A stretch of 64,000 nt of DNA from Hydrogenophaga intermedia (GTDB taxonomy: Bacteria; Pseudomonadota; Gammaproteobacteria; Burkholderiales; Burkholderiaceae_C). The translations under genes and the position numbers were made by a program. Positions 24,000 to 34,584 of this stretch are shown piece after piece; position 1 is the stretch's first letter, and the number at the start of each line of letters is the position of its first letter. The stretch is from contig NZ_JAMBNO010000013.1 in the NCBI RefSeq assembly GCF_023715105.1, positions 1-64,000 on the forward strand, given 5' to 3'. The notes beneath the pieces were generated by a model. That model worked only from the letters and a program-made list of their open reading frames with translations. It had not been told where the DNA came from and made no database searches.

Positions 24000-25181
24000 A
24001 TGTCCGATCCCATCGTCATCCTCGGCGCCGCGCGCACGCCCATGGGCGCCTTTCAGGGCGACTTTTCTGCACTCGCCGCCCACGATCTGGGTGGCGCCGC
24101 CATCAAGGCCGCGGTCGAGCGCAGCGGTGTCGACCCCAAGGCCGTCGATGAGGTGCTGTTCGGCAACTGCCTGATGGCCGGCCAGGGCCAGGCGCCCGCG
24201 CGCCAGGCCGCGCTCAAGGGCGGGCTGCCGCTGTCCACCGGCGCGGTCACGCTCTCCAAGATGTGCGGCTCGGGCATGAAGGCCACCATGCTGGCGCACG
24301 ACATGCTCATGGCCGGCAGCGCCAAGGTGATGGTCTCGGGCGGCATGGAGAGCATGACCAACGCGCCCTACCTGCTGCAAAAGGGCCGCGGCGGCTACCG
24401 CATGGGCCACGACCGCATCTTCGACCACATGATGCTCGACGGTCTGGAAGACGCCTACGAACCCGGCCGCAGCATGGGCACCTTCGGCGAGGACTGCGCC
24501 GCGAAGTACGCCTTCACGCGTGAGCAGCAGGACGCCTTCGCCACCGCCTCCGTCTCGCGCGCCAAGGCCGCCACCGACAACGGCGCGTTCGCCAAAGAAA
24601 TCACCCCCGTCACCGTGAAGGACCGCAGCGGCGAGCGCGTGGTCTCCATCGACGAGGGCCCGGGCAAGATCAAGCTCGACAAGATCCCGGCGCTCAAGCC
24701 CGCCTTCAAGAAGGACGGCACCATCACCGCGGCTTCCAGCTCCTCCATCAACGACGGCGCCGCCGCGCTGGTGCTGGCCAAGTCCTCCACCGCGCAGGCA
24801 CTCAGCGCCAAAGCCATCGCGCGCATCGTCGGTCACACCACGCACGCGCAGGAACCCAACTGGTTCACCACCGCGCCGGTGTACGCCACGCAAAAGCTGC
24901 TGGCCAACATCGGCTGGAGCGTGGCCGATGTGGACCTGTGGGAAGTCAACGAGGCCTTTGCCGTGGTGCCGATGGCGCTGATGGCCGAGCTCAAGGTCTC
25001 GCACGACAAGCTCAACGTCAACGGCGGCGCCTGTGCGCTGGGCCACCCCATCGGCGCCAGCGGTGCGCGCATCCTGGTCACGCTCATCCACGCGCTGCAG
25101 GCGCGCGGCGGCAAGCGCGGCGTGGCCACGCTGTGCATCGGCGGCGGCGAAGCCACTGCGATGGCGATCGAGCTGATCTGA
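24000..25181 (+). CDS. acetyl-CoA acetyltransferase (thiolase)
   Basis: This 393-residue thiolase most likely cleaves acetoacetyl-CoA to two acetyl-CoA, or runs the reverse reaction. The acyl-accepting cysteine lies in LSKMCGSGMKA (about residue 88). The other active-site motifs NEAFAVVP, GGACALGHPIGASGAR and LCIGGGEA are intact. A strong AAGGAG ribosome-binding site precedes ATG 24000. It is followed after 10 bases by an SDR gene and then an acyl-CoA dehydrogenase gene, a beta-oxidation-like trio. In the leucine pathway it would complete acetoacetate use after CoA activation. AtoB-like and PhaA-like roles cannot be told apart from sequence. Confidence 0.93.
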   Translation: MSDPIVILGAARTPMGAFQGDFSALAAHDLGGAAIKAAVERSGVDPKAVDEVLFGNCLMAGQGQAPARQAALKGGLPLSTGAVTLSKMCGSGMKATMLAHDMLMAGSAKVMVSGGMESMTNAPYLLQKGRGGYRMGHDRIFDHMMLDGLEDAYEPGRSMGTFGEDCAAKYAFTREQQDAFATASVSRAKAATDNGAFAKEITPVTVKDRSGERVVSIDEGPGKIKLDKIPALKPAFKKDGTITAASSSSINDGAAALVLAKSSTAQALSAKAIARIVGHTTHAQEPNWFTTAPVYATQKLLANIGWSVADVDLWEVNEAFAVVPMALMAELKVSHDKLNVNGGACALGHPIGASGARILVTLIHALQARGGKRGVATLCIGGGEATAMAIELI

Positions 25182-25191
25182 TCGGACGCCG

Positions 25192-25860
25192 ATGGCCACG
25201 GTCCTCATCCTCGGCGCCTCGCGCGGCATCGGCTTCGAGTTCGCGGGCCAGTACCGCGAGGCCGGTGACCGCGTGATCGCCACCGCGCGCGACGACGCCG
25301 GTCTGGCGCGCCTGCGCGACATCGGTGCCGAGGCGCTGCGTGTCGACGTGGCCGACCCGGCCAGCGTGAGCGGCCTGGCCTGGCAGCTCGACGGGGTGGA
25401 GATCGATGTCGCGCTCTACGTCGCCGGCGTGATGGACCGCGCCGGCGCGCACACCCCGCCCACGCGCGAGGCCTTCGACCGCGTGATGCATGCCAACGTG
25501 CTTGGCGCCATGCAGGCCATGCCGCAAGTGATGCCCGGCGTGCAGGCCGCGGGCGGCGTGTTCGGCGTGCTCTCCAGTGCCATGAGCCAGATCGGTGCCG
25601 TGGCGGCCGACAACGCGTGGCTCTATCGCGTGAGCAAGGCCGCGCTCAACATGATGGTGGCCAGCGCACGCCACGCCTGGCCCGGGGCGCGTTGCGTCGC
25701 GCTCGATCCCGGCTGGGTGCAGACCGACATGGGCGGCGCCAGCGCGCCGCTCACCATCGAAGCCAGCGTGGCCGGCCTGCGCCACGTCATCGCCACCCTC
25801 ACCGATGAGGACAACGGCCACCTCATCCACCACGACGGTCGACGCGCCGCGACCTGGTGA
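25192..25860 (+). CDS. short-chain dehydrogenase/reductase
   Basis: This 222-residue protein is a classical SDR with a Rossmann fold. The cofactor motif is LILGASRGIGFEFA, the Asp after strand beta-3 (RVDVADPASV) is present, and the catalytic Ser in VLSSAMSQIG and YRVSK (Tyr-x3-Lys) are intact. The C-terminus is shorter than in many 250-residue SDRs. The substrate is unknown; similar proteins near acyl-CoA genes act on C-factor-like or hydroxyacyl substrates. It sits between the thiolase and an acyl-CoA dehydrogenase with short gaps (10 and 22 bases). Confidence 0.88.
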   Translation: MATVLILGASRGIGFEFAGQYREAGDRVIATARDDAGLARLRDIGAEALRVDVADPASVSGLAWQLDGVEIDVALYVAGVMDRAGAHTPPTREAFDRVMHANVLGAMQAMPQVMPGVQAAGGVFGVLSSAMSQIGAVAADNAWLYRVSKAALNMMVASARHAWPGARCVALDPGWVQTDMGGASAPLTIEASVAGLRHVIATLTDEDNGHLIHHDGRRAATW

Positions 25861-25882
25861 ACCCACGAGAAGAAGACATCTC

Positions 25883-27013
25883 ATGCTGCTCACGCAAGAC
25901 CAACTCATGATTCGCGACGCCGTGCGCGCTTTCGCACAGGAACAACTCTGGCCCCACGCCGCGAAGTGGGACAAGGAGCATCACTTCCCCAAGGAAGCCC
26001 ACCGCGGCCTGGCCGAACTCGGCGCCTACGGCATCTGCGTGCCCGAAGCCCTGGGCGGCGCCGGGCTCGACTACGTGACGCTGGCCATCGTGCTCGAAGA
26101 GATCGCCGCGGGCGATGGCGGCACCAGCACCGCCATCAGCGTCACCAACTGCCCGGTCAACGCCATCCTCATGCGCTATGGCAACGCACAACAGCAGGAG
26201 CGCTGGTTGCGCCCGCTGGCGGCCGGGCAGATGCTCGGCGCGTTCTGCCTCACCGAGCCGCACGTGGGCTCGGACGCCTCTGCGCTTCGCACCACAGCGG
26301 TCAAGCAGGGCAGTGAGTACGTGCTCAATGGGGTCAAGCAGTTCATTACCAGCGGTCAGCACGGCCATGTGGCCATCGTCATCGCGGTCACCGACAAGGC
26401 GGCGGGCAAGCGCGGCATGAGCGCGTTCATCGTGCCCACCGACTCCCCGGGCTACGTGGTGGCCCGGCTGGAAGACAAGGTGGGCCAGCACAGCAGCGAC
26501 ACCGCGCAGATCAACTTCGAGAACTGCCGCATCCCGGCGGAAAACCTGATCGGCGCCGAGGGCGAGGGCTACAAGATCGCGCTGTCGGCGCTGGAGGGCG
26601 GGCGCATCGGCATCGCCGCGCAGAGCATCGGCATGGCGCGCAGCGCGCTGGAGTGTGCGCTGACCTACGCCAAACAGCGCGAAAGTTTCGGCCAACCCAT
26701 CTTCAACCACCAGGCGGTGGGCTTCAAGCTGGCCGAGATGGCGACGCAGATCGAAGCGGCGCGAGCGCTCACCCACCACGCGGCCGCGCTGCGCGACGCG
26801 GGCCAGCCGTGCCTGAAGGAAGCCGCCATGGCCAAGCTGTTTGCCAGCGAAATGGCCGAGCGCGTCTGCAGCGACGCGATCCAGGTGCACGGCGGCTACG
26901 GCTACGTGAGCGATTTCCCGGTGGAGCGCATCTGGCGCGACGTGCGCGTGTGCCAGATCTACGAAGGCACGTCGGACGTGCAAAAGATCTTGATCCAGCG
27001 CGCGCTGGCCTGA
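25883..27013 (+). CDS. acyl-CoA dehydrogenase (short/medium-chain type)
   Basis: This 376-residue flavoenzyme introduces the alpha-beta double bond in an acyl-CoA. The catalytic base is placed as in short- and medium-chain enzymes: Glu361 in IYEGTSDVQK, while the helix-G position used by isovaleryl-CoA dehydrogenase is Gly (ALEGGRIGIAAQ). Typical motifs are FCLTEPHVGSDAS, FITSGQHG and QVHGGYGYVSDFPVERIWRD. I chose ATG 25883 rather than an in-frame upstream start inside the SDR gene. The exact chain specificity is unknown; it may serve a neighbouring branched or short-chain acyl-CoA pathway. Confidence 0.93.
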   Translation: MLLTQDQLMIRDAVRAFAQEQLWPHAAKWDKEHHFPKEAHRGLAELGAYGICVPEALGGAGLDYVTLAIVLEEIAAGDGGTSTAISVTNCPVNAILMRYGNAQQQERWLRPLAAGQMLGAFCLTEPHVGSDASALRTTAVKQGSEYVLNGVKQFITSGQHGHVAIVIAVTDKAAGKRGMSAFIVPTDSPGYVVARLEDKVGQHSSDTAQINFENCRIPAENLIGAEGEGYKIALSALEGGRIGIAAQSIGMARSALECALTYAKQRESFGQPIFNHQAVGFKLAEMATQIEAARALTHHAAALRDAGQPCLKEAAMAKLFASEMAERVCSDAIQVHGGYGYVSDFPVERIWRDVRVCQIYEGTSDVQKILIQRALA

Positions 27014-27064
27014 TCTCCCTGGTTTGCCGGTCAAGCCGGCTGGCGGTGGCCGGCGCGTGAAACG

Positions 27065-27070
27065 TATGAT
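27065..27070 (+). promoter_or_regulatory. -10 box directly before trkA
   Basis: TATGAT, a good -10 match, ends nine bases before the trkA ATG at 27080, and no Shine-Dalgarno sequence lies between. The -35 region is weak. It suggests a separate, nearly leaderless trkA-trkH transcript independent of the catabolic genes upstream. Confidence 0.45.
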
Positions 27071-27079
27071 GGCGCCGCT

Positions 27080-28477
27080 ATGAACATCATCATCCTCGGC
27101 GCCGGCCGGGTCGGCGAAAGCGTCGCCGAGAGTCTGGTCTCCGAGCAGAACGACATCACCGTCGTCGACATGGACCCGGCCCGCCTGCGCGCGCTGGAAG
27201 ACAAGCTCGACCTGCGCGGTGTGGTGGGCAACGGCATCCAGCCCTCGGTGCTGCGCAACGCCGGCGCCAAGGACGCGGACATGGTGATCGCCTGCGCCGC
27301 GCAGGACGAAACCAACCTCGTGGTCTGCAAGGTGGCGCACGACGTCTTCAACGTGCCCACCACCATCGCGCGGCTGCGCTCGCCCGAGTTCACCGAGGGC
27401 GAAGACGACGAACTGCTCTCGCGCAGCAGCTTCTCGGTCAGCCAGGTGATCTGCCCGGAAGAATCTGTCACGCGCTACATCCACCAGCTCATCAGCTACC
27501 CCGAGGCGCTGCAGGTGCTGGAATTCGCCGACGGCCGCGCCAGCCTGATCGCGGTGCGCGCCAGCCACGGCGGCGCGCTGGTCGGCCACACCATCGGCGA
27601 GTTCCGCGAGCGCTTCACGCGCTGCGAGATGCGCGTGGTCGCGCTCTACCGGCTCGACACCGAGATGGAGGCCAAGCCATCGACCCGCATCCTTGCCGGC
27701 GACGAGGTCTTCGTGCTCGCCGACACCGACAAGATCCGCGACGTGCTGGCCGCCATCCACAACATCGACCAGCCGGTGCAGCGCGTCATGATCGCCGGCG
27801 GCGGCAAGGTGGGGCTGCGGCTGGCGCGCAGCCTTGCGGGGCAGTGCGAGGTGAAGGTCCTCGAACGCGACAAGAAGCGCTGCGAGTACCTCGCGAGCCA
27901 GTTGCCCTCGAGCATGCTGATCCTGCAGGGCGACGGTGCCGACGAGGACCTGCTCGAAGAGGAGAACGTGGGCCAGATGGACATGTTCCTCGCGCTCACC
28001 AGCGACGACGAGGACAACATCATGTCGGCCATGCTGGCCAAGCGGCTCGGCGCCAAGCGCGTGATGTCGCTCATCAACCGCCGCGCCTACGCCGACATGA
28101 TGCAGGGCAGCACGATCGACATCGCGATCTCGCCCTCGCAGGCCGTCATCGGCGAGCTGCTCGCGCACATCCGCCGCGGCGACGTGGCGGCCGTGCACAG
28201 CCTGCGCCGCGGTGCGGCCGAGGCGCTGGAAGGCATTGCGCGCGGTGACGTGAAGACCAGCAAGCTGGTGGGCCGGCGCATCGAGGAGGTGAAGCTGCCC
28301 AAGGGCACGCGCTTCGGCGCCATCGTGCGCGGCGAAGGCAGGAACTCCGTGGTCCTCATGCCGCACCACGACCTGCTGATCGAGGACGGCGACCACATCA
28401 TCATCTTCATCCCGAACAAGCGCCTGGTGCGCGAGGTCGAGCGCCTGTTCCAGGTGAGCGCCACCTTCTTCGGCTGA
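27080..28477 (+). CDS. trkA: TrkA potassium uptake regulatory subunit
   Basis: This 465-residue cytoplasmic protein is the NAD-binding regulator of the Trk potassium transporter. It contains two tandem RCK_N/RCK_C units, each beginning with a Rossmann glycine motif: IIILGAGRVGESVAE at residue 3 and MIAGGGKVGLRLARSL at about 236. The length matches E. coli TrkA (458). trkH, the membrane partner, begins 13 bases after the stop. The pair is embedded in the liu region but has no obvious metabolic connection, and its own -10 box suggests separate transcription. Confidence 0.97.
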   Translation: MNIIILGAGRVGESVAESLVSEQNDITVVDMDPARLRALEDKLDLRGVVGNGIQPSVLRNAGAKDADMVIACAAQDETNLVVCKVAHDVFNVPTTIARLRSPEFTEGEDDELLSRSSFSVSQVICPEESVTRYIHQLISYPEALQVLEFADGRASLIAVRASHGGALVGHTIGEFRERFTRCEMRVVALYRLDTEMEAKPSTRILAGDEVFVLADTDKIRDVLAAIHNIDQPVQRVMIAGGGKVGLRLARSLAGQCEVKVLERDKKRCEYLASQLPSSMLILQGDGADEDLLEEENVGQMDMFLALTSDDEDNIMSAMLAKRLGAKRVMSLINRRAYADMMQGSTIDIAISPSQAVIGELLAHIRRGDVAAVHSLRRGAAEALEGIARGDVKTSKLVGRRIEEVKLPKGTRFGAIVRGEGRNSVVLMPHHDLLIEDGDHIIIFIPNKRLVREVERLFQVSATFFG

Positions 28478-28490
28478 AGGCCTCTCCGGC

Positions 28491-29954
28491 ATGCAATCGC
28501 TCTGGCTGCCCGTTCTTTCGGTGTTCTCGCGCGTGCTGCTCGCGTTCGCGCCGGCCTTCCTGGTGCCCATGGCCTGGGCCTGGTTCCTCGACAAGGACCA
28601 CCACGTGCTGGTCTGGGCCTACGGCTTTGCGGCCACCGTGGTCAGCGGCTGGGTGCTGTGGCTGCTCACACGCCAACACCGCCGCGAGCTGTTGCCGCGC
28701 GACGGCTTCCTGCTGGTGAACCTGGTCTGGCTGGTGTTGCCGGCCTACGCGGCGGCGCCGCTGTACTTCACCGTGCCCGACCTGAGCCTGAGCAAGGCCT
28801 ATTTCGAGGCCATGAGCGCGCTCACCGCCACCGGCTCGACCGCCATCTCCGGGCTGGATCACCTGCCGGTATCGATCAACGTGTGGCGCTGCTTCCTGCA
28901 ATTGCTCGGCGGCCTGGGCATCATGCTGCTGGTGGTAGCCATCCTGCCGCTGCTGGGCCTGGGTGGCATGCAGCTCTACAAGGCCGAGACGCCCGGCCCC
29001 ATGAAGGACACCAAGTTCACCCCGCGCATCAGCGAGACAGCGCGTGGCCTGTGGGGTGTGTATGCCTTGTTCTCGGTCGCCTGCATGCTGGCCTACCGCT
29101 GGGCCGGCATGGACTGGGCCGACGCCTTCATGCACATGTGCACCACCATGGGCCTGGGCGGCTTCTCACCCTACGACGCCAGCATCGGTCACTTCGATTC
29201 AGCGCGCGTGGAATGGGTGTCCGTGGTCTTCATGACCATGGCTGGCATCAGCTTCCTGCGCTACTTCGTGGTGTTGCGCTCACTGTCGCTGCGCCCGATC
29301 ACCGGGGACCGCGAGATCCGCACCTACCTCGCGGTGCTGGCGGTGTCGGTGGCGGTGGTGATGGTGCTGTTGCTGGTTCACGGCGTGACGAGCGAGCCGC
29401 TGGAGGCCCTGCGCGCCAGCGCCTTTCACGTCGTGTCACTGGCCACCACCACCGGCTACGCCTCGGGCGACTACGCGCAATGGCCGGTGTTCATTCCGGT
29501 GCTGCTGATGTTTCTGGGGTGCTTCGCCTCGTGTGCGGGTTCCACCGGGGGCGGCATCAAGATGGTTCGCATGGTGTTGCTGGTCAAGCAGGCGCGGCGC
29601 GAACTGGTGCGCATCATCCACCCGCGCGTGGTCAACCCGGTCACGCTGGGCGGCAACGTGGTACCGCCGCAGGTGATGAACGCGGTGCTGGGCTACATGC
29701 TGATCTACGGCGCGGCCACCATGGGCCTGACCATGCTGCTGCTGCTCACCGGGTTGGACATCGTCACTGCGTTCTCGGCCGTGGTCGCCACGGTCAACAA
29801 CATCGGCCCCGGCCTGGGTCTGGTGGGGCCGGCCAGCAACTACAGCGTGCTCAACGACTTCCAGATCGTGGTGCTGAGCTTTGCGATGCTGCTCGGGCGC
29901 CTGGAGCTGTTGACCGTGCTGGTTCTCTTCACCGGCCACTTCTGGCGAAAGTAG
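28491..29954 (+). CDS. trkH: TrkH-type potassium transporter
   Basis: This 487-residue integral membrane protein forms the potassium-translocating channel-like subunit. It is built of four membrane-pore-membrane units. Selectivity-loop segments are visible as ALTATGSTAISGL, CTTMGLGGFSPYD, ATTTGYASGDYAQWP and a final VATVNNIGPGLG. The CAGSTGGGIKMVRM stretch, with its intramembrane glycines, is characteristic. It is co-transcribed with trkA. The convergent GST gene begins three bases after its stop codon, leaving no room for a separate terminator. Confidence 0.96.
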   Translation: MQSLWLPVLSVFSRVLLAFAPAFLVPMAWAWFLDKDHHVLVWAYGFAATVVSGWVLWLLTRQHRRELLPRDGFLLVNLVWLVLPAYAAAPLYFTVPDLSLSKAYFEAMSALTATGSTAISGLDHLPVSINVWRCFLQLLGGLGIMLLVVAILPLLGLGGMQLYKAETPGPMKDTKFTPRISETARGLWGVYALFSVACMLAYRWAGMDWADAFMHMCTTMGLGGFSPYDASIGHFDSARVEWVSVVFMTMAGISFLRYFVVLRSLSLRPITGDREIRTYLAVLAVSVAVVMVLLLVHGVTSEPLEALRASAFHVVSLATTTGYASGDYAQWPVFIPVLLMFLGCFASCAGSTGGGIKMVRMVLLVKQARRELVRIIHPRVVNPVTLGGNVVPPQVMNAVLGYMLIYGAATMGLTMLLLLTGLDIVTAFSAVVATVNNIGPGLGLVGPASNYSVLNDFQIVVLSFAMLLGRLELLTVLVLFTGHFWRK

Positions 29955-29957
29955 CGC

Positions 29958-30662
29958 TCAGTTCCTGGCGGGGATGTTCAGGCCACGTTGCACCGCGGGC
30001 CTCGCCACGAAGGCATCGAGCACGCGCTGCACCTCGGGGAAGTCGCCGAACCCCACCAGCTCGCCCGCGCCGTAGAAGCCCACGAGGTTGCGCACCCAGG
30101 GGAACACGGCGATGTCGGCGATGCTGTAGTCCTTGCCCATGATCCAGCCGCGGCCCTGCAGGCGCTCGTTCAGCACGCCGAGCAGGCGCTTCGTCTCGGC
30201 CACGTAGCGGTCGCGCGGTCGCTTGTCCTCGTAGTCCTTGCCGGCGAACTTGTGGAAGAAGCCGAGCTGGCCGAACATGGGCCCGACGCCGCCCATCTGG
30301 AACATCAGCCACTGCAAGGTCTCGTAGCGCGCGGCGTCGTCCGTGGGCATCAGCTTGCCGGTCTTGCCTGCGAGGTAGACCAGGATCGCGCCCGATTCCC
30401 ACAGCGCCAGCGGTTTCCCGCCCGGGCCGTGCGGGTCGAGGATGGCGGGGATCTTGTTGTTCGGGTTGAGCGACAGGAATTCGGGCGAGAACTGGTCGTT
30501 GGTGTCGAAGCGCACCAGGTGTGCTTCGTAGGGGAGACCGGTCTCCTCCAGCATGATGGAGGCCTTCACGCCGTTGGGTGTGGGCAGCGAATACAGCTGC
30601 AGACGATCGGGGTGCCGCGCGGGCCACTTCTTCGTGATGGGGAAGGCATCAAGGGTGCTCAT
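29958..30662 (-). CDS. glutathione S-transferase (YfcG/Ure2p-like)
   Basis: This 234-residue protein has an N-terminal thioredoxin-like domain with YSLPTPNGVKASIMLEETGL, NPNNKIPAILD and the glutathione gamma-glutamyl-binding LWESGAILVYLA, followed by an all-helical C-terminal domain (about 110-225) containing YSIADIAVFPWV. These features are close to E. coli YfcG, a disulfide-bond reductase using glutathione. ATG 30662 is used because upstream in-frame residues are antisense to ychJ. It is convergent with trkH and divergent from ychJ. The cellular substrate is unknown. Confidence 0.9.
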   Translation of the reverse strand: MSTLDAFPITKKWPARHPDRLQLYSLPTPNGVKASIMLEETGLPYEAHLVRFDTNDQFSPEFLSLNPNNKIPAILDPHGPGGKPLALWESGAILVYLAGKTGKLMPTDDAARYETLQWLMFQMGGVGPMFGQLGFFHKFAGKDYEDKRPRDRYVAETKRLLGVLNERLQGRGWIMGKDYSIADIAVFPWVRNLVGFYGAGELVGFGDFPEVQRVLDAFVARPAVQRGLNIPARN

Positions 30663-30758
30663 GGTTGCTCCGGGGGTCTGGCGTGCGGGCGGCCATTGTG
30701 TCGCCCGTCCCGCCATGCCCCCGGGCTTGCAGGGGCTTCGATAATGCGTTCTCACCCC

Positions 30759-31166
30759 ATGACCCAGCCGACCCCTTCCCGCGACGCCTGCCCCTGCGGC
30801 CGTGGCCCCGATTACCCCGCCTGCTGCGGCCGCTTCAGCGGCACTGCCACGCCAGCGCCCGACGCCGAATCCCTGATGCGATCGCGCTACAGCGCTTTTG
30901 TGCGCGGCGACGCGGCGCACCTGCTGGCCACCTGGCACGCCAGCACGCGGCCAGCCACGCTCGAGCTGGAGTCGGGCGTGAAATGGCTGGGACTTGAGGT
31001 GCGCGCCCACCGCGCCATCGACGCCGACCACGCCGAGGTCGAATTCGTCGCGCGCTCCCGCCTGGCGGGGCGCGCCAGCCGCCTGCACGAACGCAGCCGC
31101 TTCGTGCGCGAGGGCGGGCAGTGGTACTACGTGGACGGCGATCTCTTCACGAAAGACAGGGCATGA
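30759..31166 (+). CDS. ychJ: YchJ-family SEC-C motif protein
   Basis: This 135-residue protein has an N-terminal SEC-C zinc-binding motif (CPCGRGPDYPACCGRF) and the YchJ core (LMRSRYSAFVRGDAAHLLATWH and later GLEVRAHRAIDADHAEVEFVAR). The molecular function is not established. ATG 30759 puts the zinc motif near the N-terminus; ATG 30744 would add five residues. Its stop overlaps the start of the HAD gene by four bases (ATGA, 31163-31166), so the two are coupled. Confidence 0.9.
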   Translation: MTQPTPSRDACPCGRGPDYPACCGRFSGTATPAPDAESLMRSRYSAFVRGDAAHLLATWHASTRPATLELESGVKWLGLEVRAHRAIDADHAEVEFVARSRLAGRASRLHERSRFVREGGQWYYVDGDLFTKDRA

Positions 31167-31804
31167 ACTTCGAGGCGGTTCTGTTCGACTGCGACGGCGT
31201 GCTCGTCGACAGCGAACCCATCACCAACGGCGTGCTGCGCCAGGTGCTCAACGAATCGGGCTGGGCCATCACGCGCGAGGAGTGCGAGGCGCTGTTCCTC
31301 GGCCACGCGGTGCGCGACCGGCGCGAGCGCATCGAGGCCGAGACCGGCCGCCCGCTCACGGACGAATGGATGCAGGCCTTCTACGAGCGCCGCAACGCGC
31401 GCCTGCGCGCCGAACTCAAGGCCATCGAAGGCGTGCACGAAGCGGTGGCGCACTTGCACGGCGCGGTCGGTGGGCGCATCGCCTGCGCCTCGGGGGCCGA
31501 TCGGCCCAAGGTGGTGATGCAGCTCGAACAGGTGGGTCTGGCGCGCTGGTTCGGCGACGCCATCTTCAGCGGACACGACCTGCCGCGCTCCAAGCCGCAT
31601 CCCGACGTCTACCTGGCCGCGGCCGCGCACCTGGGGGTCGACCCGAAGCGCTGCCTCGTCATCGAGGACACCGCACCGGGCGCGAAGGCCGGGTTGGCCG
31701 CGGGCGCCACGGTGTGGGGCTTCTGCACCCAGGGCCACGGCCGTGCGTTCGACGGCTTGCCGGTGGCTCGCGTGTTTCACCACATGCGCGAACTGCGGCT
31801 GTGA
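31163..31804 (+). CDS. HAD-superfamily phosphatase (beta-phosphoglucomutase-like)
   Basis: This 213-residue HAD hydrolase has motif I FDCDGVLVDSEP, a helical cap (about residues 18-85), motif II CASGADRP, the catalytic Lys in RSKPHPDVY and motif IV VIEDTAPGAKAG. All key residues are present. It resembles the YieH/GS1-like group that removes phosphate from sugar phosphates or nucleotides; the substrate is not known. It is translationally coupled to ychJ. The divergently read AraC gene ends 22 bases downstream on the other strand. Confidence 0.9.
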   Translation: MNFEAVLFDCDGVLVDSEPITNGVLRQVLNESGWAITREECEALFLGHAVRDRRERIEAETGRPLTDEWMQAFYERRNARLRAELKAIEGVHEAVAHLHGAVGGRIACASGADRPKVVMQLEQVGLARWFGDAIFSGHDLPRSKPHPDVYLAAAAHLGVDPKRCLVIEDTAPGAKAGLAAGATVWGFCTQGHGRAFDGLPVARVFHHMRELRL

Positions 31805-31826
31805 GCGCGTGAGCACGCGCTGAGGC

Positions 31827-32849
31827 TCAGGCACCCCGGAACTCGCCCGGCGACTGGCCGGTCCACGCGCGAAACGCGCGGATGAAGCTTTTCTCGTTGC
31901 GAAAACCGGCGGCTTCGGCCACCTGCTTGATCGGCCGCCTGGTGCGCAGCAGCAGCTGCATGGCCCGCTCGCGGCGCACCGCGTCCTTCAGCGCCTGCAG
32001 CGTCGCGCCTTCTTCCTTCAATTGCCGGTGCAGCGTGCGCGCCGAGGTGTTGAGCAGTGCGGCCAGATCGTGCGCGTTGTGCGTGGCCAGTGGCTGGCTG
32101 GCCAGCAACTGCCGCACGCGCTGCACCAGCAGGCGGTCGCGCCGGTAGGAGCGCACGGTGAGCGGCAGTGCGCGCTGCAGCAACTGGTGCATGGCCGCCT
32201 CGTCGCGGCGGATCGGCAGCGCCAGGTAGCGCGCGTCGAAGGCGATGGCGGCCTCCGTGGCGTCGAAGCGCGTGGGCGCGTCGAACAACACCGCGTAGGC
32301 CGCCACGTGCGGCGGCGCGGCGTAGGGAAAGCGCGCCTCCAGCAGCGGGATGCGCGAATCCACGAACCAGGCCGCCAGGCCGTGGATGTTGCGCAGCACC
32401 GAGACCACGCTGAGTTCGGCCATGGGGCCCGGGTCGGTGCGCAGATGCAGCACGATCTCGGCGCGCTCGCCCAGCACCTGCACCGACAACGCGATGGCCT
32501 GCGCCAGCAGGCCGTGGTGGCGGCACCAGCGCTTGAGCGCCACACCCAGCGACGGCGCCGACAGCGAGGCGCGCGCGAGCAGGCCGTAGCTGCCCCAGGG
32601 CAGCGCGCGCTCGAAGCAGCCCAGTGCCTCGTCATCGAGCTCGCGCATCGCCGCGTAGGACACGGCCTCCATTTGCTCGGCCGTGATGCGTGCCCGCGGG
32701 TCGTTGAGTTTGTGTGGCGGAATTTGTGCCTGCGCCAGCGCCGCGGAAGGATCCATGCCGCGCGCCCGGTAGGCGAGCGTCATGGCCTTCACCAGGGCGA
32801 CGGGCGTGAGCGCCGGGCCGTGCAGCAGATCGGGGGTGTCGGTGGCCAT
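31827..32849 (-). CDS. AraC-family transcriptional regulator
   Basis: This 340-residue regulator has an N-terminal arabinose-binding-like domain (about 20-200) and a C-terminal double helix-turn-helix (about 240-338). The first HTH contains [20 protein letters not shown] and the second [20 protein letters not shown], ending with the conserved WTGQSPGEF. The N-terminal domain type is shared with OruR/ArgR-like regulators that sense small metabolites. It is divergent from liuB with a 120-base gap and no LiuR palindrome there, so it is a candidate regulator of the liuB-liuE half of the cluster. That is inference from position. Confidence 0.9.
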   Translation of the reverse strand: MATDTPDLLHGPALTPVALVKAMTLAYRARGMDPSAALAQAQIPPHKLNDPRARITAEQMEAVSYAAMRELDDEALGCFERALPWGSYGLLARASLSAPSLGVALKRWCRHHGLLAQAIALSVQVLGERAEIVLHLRTDPGPMAELSVVSVLRNIHGLAAWFVDSRIPLLEARFPYAAPPHVAAYAVLFDAPTRFDATEAAIAFDARYLALPIRRDEAAMHQLLQRALPLTVRSYRRDRLLVQRVRQLLASQPLATHNAHDLAALLNTSARTLHRQLKEEGATLQALKDAVRRERAMQLLLRTRRPIKQVAEAAGFRNEKSFIRAFRAWTGQSPGEFRGA

Positions 32850-32969
32850 GGCCAGAGTCTGCCAGCAACGGTCTGTCGTGGCGCGATTTGCAACCCGCCT
32901 GGCGACCGGAGGCATGCCCGTCGGGTGTACCCTCGGGCCCCGGTTCGCTCACGAGACACAGGCCACGCC

Positions 32970-34577
<1,608 letters not shown>

Positions 34578-34584
34578 GAGCGGC

